This document shows, piece after piece, positions 5,830-9,743 of a stretch of 9,743 nt of DNA (the first letter of the stretch is position 1; every line of letters starts with the position of its first letter). Source of the stretch: Chloroflexota bacterium (GTDB lineage Bacteria > Chloroflexota > Limnocylindria > Limnocylindrales > CSP1-4); the NCBI GenBank assembly GCA_021801545.1, contig JAJYXX010000378.1:1-9743 (forward strand), read 5' to 3'. The position numbers and the translations under genes are program-made. The notes under the pieces are model-generated. The model was not told the DNA's origin, searched no databases, and worked only from the letters and a program-made list of their open reading frames with translations.

Positions 5830-5919
5830 CCCGGTTGCGTGCCTGCCCGGTTGCGTGCCTGCCCGGTCGCGTGCCTGCCCGGTCGCGTGCCTGCCCGGTC
5901 GCGTGCCTGCCCGGTCGCG
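5830..5919. repeat. 16-bp tandem array, five full copies plus a partial one
   Basis: The unit CCCGGTCGCGTGCCTG is repeated at 5830, 5846, 5862, 5878 and 5894 with no spacer, then a 10-base partial copy at 5910-5919. The first two copies carry T in place of C (CCCGGTTGCGTGCCTG); the last three are identical. The 16-base period is incompatible with a coding repeat. Copy-number variation by slippage is expected. Confidence 0.95.
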
Positions 5920-5934
5920 CGGTCGAATCCTTGC

Positions 5935-5960
5935 GCCCGGCGTCGGAAACCCGACGGGGC
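5935..5960. other. strong hairpin with an AAAC loop
   Basis: CGTCGG (5941-5946) and CCGACG (5951-5956) form a perfect 6-bp stem closing a 4-base AAAC loop. Beyond a 2-base bulge, GCCC (5935-5938) pairs with GGGC (5957-5960). It could be a distal terminator for the upstream gene or a structured RNA element; no T-run follows. Confidence 0.5.
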
Positions 5961-6152
5961 TTACGCACGGGGAAAACAACCGACACGGCGAGCAGTCTGA
6001 CCGTCGAGTTCCTGCACCGACATGGGGATCGGCGCCCACTCGCACTGACCCATGCCGGGAACTTGCACCCGCTGTCGGGAGGCCGACCGTGCTCGGCCCT
6101 CGGAGCCGGTCGGTCGGTTCGTTGTGTGCGTGGGGCGCAAGCCCGGGCCTGG

Positions 6153-6174
6153 CCGGCCGGAGCGGGCCGGCCGG
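6153..6174. other. all-GC hairpin in the intergenic region
   Basis: CCGGCCGG at 6153-6160 and again at 6167-6174 (the octamer is its own reverse complement) form an 8-bp stem with a 6-base AGCGGG loop. Such palindromes arise easily at this base composition, so a function is unproven. Confidence 0.4.
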
Positions 6175-6325
6175 TACCGTCGATCGACCCACCCAAGCCG
6201 CTCGCTCTGTCGGATCCCCACGCCCGGTGTCGAGACCGAGCAGCTATGGATGGCCGGGGCACAACTCGTTTCGGCCCGCCACCACCGACGTCCTGCCACC
6301 TCCGACGTCCTGGATGTGCGTCCGG

Positions 6326-6357
6326 CCGCACACGATCCCCACCGCACACGATCCCCA
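6326..6357. repeat. 16-bp perfect tandem duplication just upstream of the -35 box
   Basis: CCGCACACGATCCCCA occurs at 6326-6341 and 6342-6357. It ends one base before the -35 box of the zinc-ribbon gene promoter, where a regulator or UP-like element could bind. A degenerate 17-bp-period pair (CCGACGTCCTG at 6285 and 6302) lies just before it. Confidence 0.88.
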
Positions 6358-6386
6358 TCGACAGCACGCCCGCTCGCAGCTACCAT
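6358..6386 (+). promoter_or_regulatory. sigma-70-type promoter for the zinc-ribbon gene, leaderless
   Basis: TCGACA (6358-6363; one mismatch from TTGACA), a 17-base spacer and TACCAT (6381-6386) make a well-spaced housekeeping promoter. Only 6 bases separate the -10 box from ATG 6393, so transcription should start at or next to the start codon. There is no Shine-Dalgarno sequence. Confidence 0.6.
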
Positions 6387-6392
6387 GAGACC

Positions 6393-6854
6393 ATGCCGAT
6401 GTGGCGCTGCCCGCACTGCGGAGCCCCCCAGCGCGAGGCCGCGCGCTGCTGGGTATGCCGGAAGTCGAGCACGAGCTGCGCCACCTGCCGTCATTTCTGC
6501 CGGGGCGTCGCCGCCGGGCTCGGCTACTGCGGCCTCGACCGTCGACGCGCCCCGCTCCACGGCGACGAGATCCGCGCCTGCTGGGACCCGGCCCACCAGG
6601 CAGGTGGGCGCAGCCTCCAGCCCGCGCTCGCCGGCTCGGCATGGGCGATCGGCTCGGCCGGCTTGGCCGGTTTGGCCGCCTCGGCCGGGACGGCCGGCTC
6701 GACACGGGCGATCGGCTCGGCCGGGGCGGCCAGCTTGGCCGGGACGACGGCGGGGGCGGTGATCGGCACGGCCGGGCCGACGCTGACGATCGCACCCGCG
6801 ACCGCGCCCGACGAACCAGGTCCGGCCGGCCTGTGGGGCGACCCCGAGCTCTGA
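6393..6854 (+). CDS. small zinc-ribbon-like protein with Ala/Gly-rich tail
   Basis: This protein has 153 residues. Residues 1-65 are packed with cysteines: MPMWRCPHCGAPQREAARCW (two ribbon-type knuckles, CPHC then CWVC), then CATCRHFC, YCGLD and a final CW. Two CxxC pairs at the start form a textbook zinc-ribbon; the following CATCRHFC…GYC…RACWD cysteines could hold a second metal or a cluster. From ~70 to 140 the chain is low-complexity Ala/Gly/Thr (GSAGLAGLAASAGTAG) and ends GPAGLWGDPEL, probably flexible. I do not know a named family; a nucleic-acid- or protein-binding adaptor is inference only. The start is set by the promoter spacing at 6358-6386 and by the onset of the Cys domain; the frame is open further upstream but without protein character. 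The gene converges on the PASTA kinase gene. Confidence 0.78.
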   Translation: MPMWRCPHCGAPQREAARCWVCRKSSTSCATCRHFCRGVAAGLGYCGLDRRRAPLHGDEIRACWDPAHQAGGRSLQPALAGSAWAIGSAGLAGLAASAGTAGSTRAIGSAGAASLAGTTAGAVIGTAGPTLTIAPATAPDEPGPAGLWGDPEL

Positions 6855-6859
6855 ACCCG

Positions 6860-6872
6860 GCCCGGCGCGGGC
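6860..6872. terminator. weak hairpin in the convergent gap 6855-6965
   Basis: GCCCG (6860-6864) and CGGGC (6868-6872) with a GCG loop lie 5 bases after the zinc-ribbon gene stop. The stem is short and there is no T-run. The rest of the 111-base gap shows only short GACC/GGAC runs and no other structure. Confidence 0.22.
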
Positions 6873-6965
6873 GCACGGACGGACGGCACCACCCCCCGGA
6901 TCCCCGCCCGGCGGCGACCACCACCCACGACCACTGCCGACCGACCGGCCGCTACCGACCGACGG

Positions 6966-8948
6966 CTACGGACAGGCGTTCGATGGATCCTTCAGGGTGA
7001 CGCGAATCGCCGTCCCGGGCGGACGCAGCTCGCCGGGCAGCGGGAGCTGGGCCTGGACGAGCCACGTGCCGTCGTAGACACCGCCCGGCGGCGAGGTCGA
7101 CACCGTGCCGAGCACGAAGCCCTCGCTCGTGAGCTGCTGGGTCGCAGCATCCAGAGTGAGGCAGCGGTAATCCCCGACCGGCACGAGCGACGGCGTTGGT
7201 GACGCCGAGGCCGTCGGCAGGGGCGTCGCGGTCGGCTCCAGGGTGACGCTCGGGCTCGGGCTCGGGCTCGGAGTTGGCTCGGGTCCCTTCGAGACGACGT
7301 AGTTCACGGGCGTCCCGCGCGCGACCTTGGTGCCCGCCTGGGGATCCTGGCTGATCACCGATCCGCTCGGCACGATCGGGTCGAACGCCTCGGTCCGCGA
7401 CCCGTTCGTCAGCCCGGCCTGAAAGATCGCGGCGAGCGCATCGGGCTCCGCCTTCAGGCGCAGGTCAGGGACGAGTACCGTCTCGGTCCCGGTCGCAACG
7501 ATCACCGTGACCTGCGAACCCTTGTCGACCTTCGCGTTGGCAGGTGGCTGCTGGTCGAGGATCGTGCCGACCGGGCGGTCGCTCGGCTGGGTCGTGGTCA
7601 CGAGCTGGAGGCCGAGCGTGTAGGCTGTCGAGCGGGCCTCCTCGAGCGTGCGACCGACGAAGTCGGGGACGCTCACCTGCTCGGCCGGCGGGGCGGTCGT
7701 GCCGCCCGAGACGACCTGGTAGAGCAGGTAGGCGGCCACCGCGAGGACGACGAGCCCGAGCAGTCCGGAGATCCAGACCCAGGGGCTCGTGCCGCCCCCG
7801 GAGGGTTCGGGCGCCGGCCAGGGGGGCGGCGTCGGGCCGCCGGAGCCACCGCCGAACCCGGCCTCGGGACCGCCACTCGGACCGACAGCGTAGGCGTCCT
7901 CGGGGTACGGGAGCGGCCGGGCCGGCTCGGGTCGGAGTCGGACGGGCGCAGGCGTCAGGTCGGCTGGCGGCGCGCCTGCGGCCACGCCGCCCGCGGTCAC
8001 GCCGCCTGCGGCCGCCGCACTTCGGGGGGCGATCAGCGCGGCGGTCCCGGCGACCGCGACCTCGCGGGCACCGCGCGCCGCACCTGCCCCGCCTGCGCCT
8101 GCGACACCCCCTGGGCCGGTGGCGCTGCCCGCGGCCAGGAACGACTCGAGGGCATCGGCCATCGCCGCGGCACTCGGGAACCGGTCCTCGGGGGCCGGGG
8201 CGAGGGCACGGCGCACGATCGCATCGAGCGCGGGTGGCACGGACACCATGACATCGGACGGGCCGGGGGCGGCGCCGGTCAAACGCGCCATCGCGACCGA
8301 CGCCGCGCTGTCGCCCTCCCACGGCCGGCGGCCAGTGAGACACTCGTAGAGCACGATCCCGAGCGCGTAGATGTCCGAGGCCACACTCGCAGGCTCGCCG
8401 CGCGCCTGTTCGGGGCTGAAGTAGTGAACCGACCCGAGCGTCATGCCCGGCAGGGTGAGCTGCGCCTCGGCGATCGCCCGGGCGATTCCGAAGTCGGTCA
8501 CCTTCACCCGGCCGTCGTTCGCGATCAGGATGTTGCCGGGTTTCACGTCGCGATGAACGATCCCCCGGGCGTGGGCGGCGTCGAGCGCACGGGCGACCTC
8601 GGCCGCGATCCGGGCCGCCTGGCGCGGCGCGAGCGCGCCGTTCCGCAGGGGCGAGGCGAGATCCTCGCCCGCCACGTACTCCATGACGATGAACGGGCCG
8701 TCCGGGCCCTGGCCGTAGTCGTGGACCGAGACGATGTTCGGGTGATTCAGCGAGGCGGCCGACTGCGCCTCCTGGCGGAAGCGAGCGAAGAAGTCAGGGT
8801 CGCGCCCGTACTCGGGGCGGAGTACCTTGACGGCGACGTCGCGCCCGAGCCGGATGTCCTGGGCACGGTGGATCGTCGCCATGCCGCCCTGTCCGAGCAG
8901 CTCGACGAGCCGGTACCGGCCCCCGAGCACACTGCCGATCTCCGCCAA
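6966..8948 (-). CDS. PknB-type Ser/Thr protein kinase with transmembrane segment and PASTA repeats
   Basis: The protein has 660 residues from TTG 8948. The kinase domain (~8-270) is complete: Gly-loop LGQGGMA (18-24), VAVK Lys41, alpha-C Glu60, HRDVKPGN (132-139; catalytic Asp134), DFG Asp152, an activation segment with Thr165 and Thr170, and SPE at 178-180. A long Ala/Gly/Pro linker follows, then one membrane helix (WVWISGLLGLVVLAVAAYLL, ~390-413). Outside are two clear PASTA domains (VSVPDFVGRTLEEARSTAYT…, 426-488; VLVPDLRLKAEPDALAAIFQ…, 491-555), a Pro/Ser/Thr linker, and a third PASTA-like repeat (593-654) flanked by Cys596 and Cys659. PASTA kinases sense muropeptides or lipid II and phosphorylate cell-wall and division proteins. 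TTG is preferred because GGAGGAG lies 4 bases upstream; GTG 8975 would give 669 residues but has no ribosome binding site. Confidence 0.96.
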   Translation of the reverse strand: MAEIGSVLGGRYRLVELLGQGGMATIHRAQDIRLGRDVAVKVLRPEYGRDPDFFARFRQEAQSAASLNHPNIVSVHDYGQGPDGPFIVMEYVAGEDLASPLRNGALAPRQAARIAAEVARALDAAHARGIVHRDVKPGNILIANDGRVKVTDFGIARAIAEAQLTLPGMTLGSVHYFSPEQARGEPASVASDIYALGIVLYECLTGRRPWEGDSAASVAMARLTGAAPGPSDVMVSVPPALDAIVRRALAPAPEDRFPSAAAMADALESFLAAGSATGPGGVAGAGGAGAARGAREVAVAGTAALIAPRSAAAAGGVTAGGVAAGAPPADLTPAPVRLRPEPARPLPYPEDAYAVGPSGGPEAGFGGGSGGPTPPPWPAPEPSGGGTSPWVWISGLLGLVVLAVAAYLLYQVVSGGTTAPPAEQVSVPDFVGRTLEEARSTAYTLGLQLVTTTQPSDRPVGTILDQQPPANAKVDKGSQVTVIVATGTETVLVPDLRLKAEPDALAAIFQAGLTNGSRTEAFDPIVPSGSVISQDPQAGTKVARGTPVNYVVSKGPEPTPSPSPSPSVTLEPTATPLPTASASPTPSLVPVGDYRCLTLDAATQQLTSEGFVLGTVSTSPPGGVYDGTWLVQAQLPLPGELRPPGTAIRVTLKDPSNACP

Positions 8949-8952
8949 CGAA

Positions 8953-8959
8953 CTCCTCC
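8953..8959 (-). promoter_or_regulatory. Shine-Dalgarno GGAGGAG that decides the kinase start
   Basis: On the minus strand GGAGGAG is followed by TTCG and then TTG at 8948. It is the only strong ribosome binding site near the possible starts (GTG 8975, GTG 8966, TTG 8948, GTG 8930), so TTG 8948 is the best choice. Confidence 0.6.
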
Positions 8960-8998
8960 GGAACACCAGGGCCACGATCGCTGCCGCGACCGGCTGGC

Positions 8999-9004
8999 AT
9001 CGTA
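8999..9004 (-). promoter_or_regulatory. weak candidate -10 (TACGAT) for the kinase gene
   Basis: TACGAT on the minus strand lies about 50 bases before TTG 8948 in the 148-base gap after galU. No -35 box is visible at normal spacing. It would allow transcription independent of galU. Confidence 0.25.
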
Positions 9005-9061
9005 CCGCACCGGCCCCGCGCTCCCCGGCCCACCCGCCGACTGCGGTCTGCCGGCGTGGAG

Positions 9062-9084
9062 ACGGTCGAGCTCCCCCCGACCGT
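9062..9084 (-). terminator. candidate terminator/attenuator hairpin after galU
   Basis: ACGGTCG (9062-9068) and CGACCGT (9078-9084) form a perfect 7-bp stem with a 9-base loop, beginning 12 bases past the galU stop. No T-run follows on the minus strand, so it may only reduce read-through into the kinase gene. Confidence 0.38.
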
Positions 9085-9096
9085 GACGATCCGCGC

Positions 9097-9743
9097 CTAC
9101 GGATCGAGAGCGCGCAGATACTCGCGAAACTCCCGGCCGAGGTCGGGGCGCTGGAGGGCGAGTTCGACCGACGCCTTCAGCCAGCCTATCGTCGTGCCCG
9201 CGTCGTAGCGGATCCCGTCGAACCGGTAGGCGTAGACCTGCTGCTCCTCCATGAGCGCCTCGATCGCGTCGGTGAGCTGGATCTCGCCACCGGCCCCGAG
9301 CGGCGTCTGCTCGAGCTTGTCGAAGATCTTCGGGGTGAGGATGTAGCGTCCGACGATCGCGAGGTTCGACGGTGCCTCGTCGGTGAGCGGCTTCTCGACG
9401 ACCCGCGAGACCCGGTGGAGCCGCCCGTGGTCCATCGCTTCGACCGTCGGATCGACGGCGATGATCCCGTAGCGGTTCGTCTCCTCGCGTGGCACCTCGA
9501 CCACCGCCACGACCGAGCTGTGCACCTGCTGGTAGGCGTGCATCAGCTGGCCGATGCACGGCCGGTCACCAACGACGACGTCGTCGGAGAGGATGACCGC
9601 GAACGGCTCGTGCCCAACGAGCTCCTTCGCCATGAGGACGGCGTGGCCCAGCCCCAGCTGCTCCTTCTGGCGAATGTAGGCGACCTGCGCCAGGTCACTG
9701 ATGTGCCGGATCTGGCGCAGCATCTCGATGTCGCCGCGCTCCT
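9097..9743 (-). CDS. galU: UTP-glucose-1-phosphate uridylyltransferase, C-terminal part (5' end outside window)
   Basis: The frame is open from the window edge to TAG at 9097-9099, giving 215 residues with only the last base pair of the edge unread; the N-terminal region with the nucleotide-binding GxGTR-type loop is missing. The visible part follows GalU closely: YIRQKEQLGLGHAVLMAKEL, then FAVILSDDVV (metal/nucleotide Asp), ETNRYGIIAV, VVEKP, IVGRYILTPKIFDKLEQTPL, GEIQLTDAIEAL, and RYDAGTTIGWLKASVELAL. GalU makes UDP-glucose from UTP and glucose-1-phosphate for envelope polysaccharides and glycolipids. The usual RYDxGDKxG reads RYDAGTTIG, a small departure near the sugar-binding end. A related sugar-nucleotidyltransferase is conceivable, but the motif set favours GalU. 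The 3' end is followed by a hairpin and, 148 bases on, by the PASTA kinase in the same direction. Confidence 0.94.
   Translation of the reverse strand, partial: ERGDIEMLRQIRHISDLAQVAYIRQKEQLGLGHAVLMAKELVGHEPFAVILSDDVVVGDRPCIGQLMHAYQQVHSSVVAVVEVPREETNRYGIIAVDPTVEAMDHGRLHRVSRVVEKPLTDEAPSNLAIVGRYILTPKIFDKLEQTPLGAGGEIQLTDAIEALMEEQQVYAYRFDGIRYDAGTTIGWLKASVELALQRPDLGREFREYLRALDP

Larger units (their letters stand above)
5756..6392. other. 637-base intergenic region with repeats and hairpins, no supported gene
   Basis: This lies between two rightward genes. An open frame from 5835 runs into the zinc-ribbon gene, but its upstream part is repeat-derived (PVACLPGRVPARSR) and then Arg/Pro/Gly-rich without domain character, so I treat it as non-coding. 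The region holds the terminator candidate, a 22-bp imperfect repeat, a 16-bp tandem array, hairpins at 5935-5960 and 6153-6174, a 16-bp duplication at 6326-6357 and a promoter at 6358-6386. The stretch 5960-6150 shows no recognisable riboswitch or tRNA. Confidence 0.65.

Noticed and set aside
5830..5919. Possible CRISPR array
   Set aside because: The repeats are 16 bp and directly adjacent with no spacers, and no cas genes are present.
5941..6120. Riboswitch (cyclic-di-GMP, cobalamin or TPP type) in the intergenic region
   Set aside because: A few short stretches looked suggestive, but no full consensus core could be found, and the next gene has its own promoter downstream.
5835..6392. N-terminal extension of the zinc-ribbon protein from 5835
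   Set aside because: The frame begins inside the 16-bp tandem array and has no protein-like character until ATG 6393, where the promoter spacing also places the start.
7465..8343. Open frames within the kinase gene on both strands (7465-8343 -, 7544-8251 +)
   Set aside because: They are shadow frames of a clearly coding PASTA kinase, with Arg-rich translations.

Overview
The window is very GC-rich (by eye about 70%) and bacterial. Gene content, base composition and apparently leaderless promoters would suit a high-GC Chloroflexota lineage (Limnocylindria/Ellin6529-like) or, less likely, an actinobacterium. This is a guess from style; there is no rRNA or other phylogenetic marker here to settle it.

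Layout. (1) 2-277, +: the last 91 residues of an HtrA/DegP-type serine protease, essentially its PDZ domain. (2) 327-3736, -: a tight operon transcribed right to left. It starts with an unrecognised proline-rich protein that ends in a four-cysteine domain, then folC, folP and folB, all with junctions of -4 to +1 bases. It ends face to face with htrA over a small hairpin. (3) 3737-4540: an 804-base divergent intergenic region with several kinds of repeat: a 37-bp direct repeat, an 11-bp tandem array, two related foldback elements and a degenerate ~20-bp motif. (4) 4541-5755, +: a single-pass membrane protein with Ig-like/bacterial-Ig extracytoplasmic domains. (5) 5756-6392: 637 bases without a gene, holding a hairpin-prone region, a 16-bp tandem array and a good promoter at its right end. 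(6) 6393-6854, +: a small zinc-ribbon-like protein with an Ala/Gly-rich tail. (7) 6966-8948, -: a PknB-type Ser/Thr kinase with a transmembrane segment and PASTA repeats. (8) 9097-9743, -: the C-terminal part of a GalU-type UTP-glucose-1-phosphate uridylyltransferase, cut by the window edge.

How the genes fit together. FolB, FolP and FolC are three steps of tetrahydrofolate synthesis; no folE or folK is visible. The GalU / PASTA kinase pair fits cell-envelope polysaccharide supply and envelope sensing. The Ig-like protein and HtrA also act outside the membrane, but no functional link among them can be shown from sequence.

I see no phage, IS element, CRISPR, toxin-antitoxin or defence system. 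The least explained items are the four-cysteine protein translated just ahead of folC, the zinc-ribbon protein with its near-ideal leaderless promoter, and the foldback/repeat cluster at 4120-4474.
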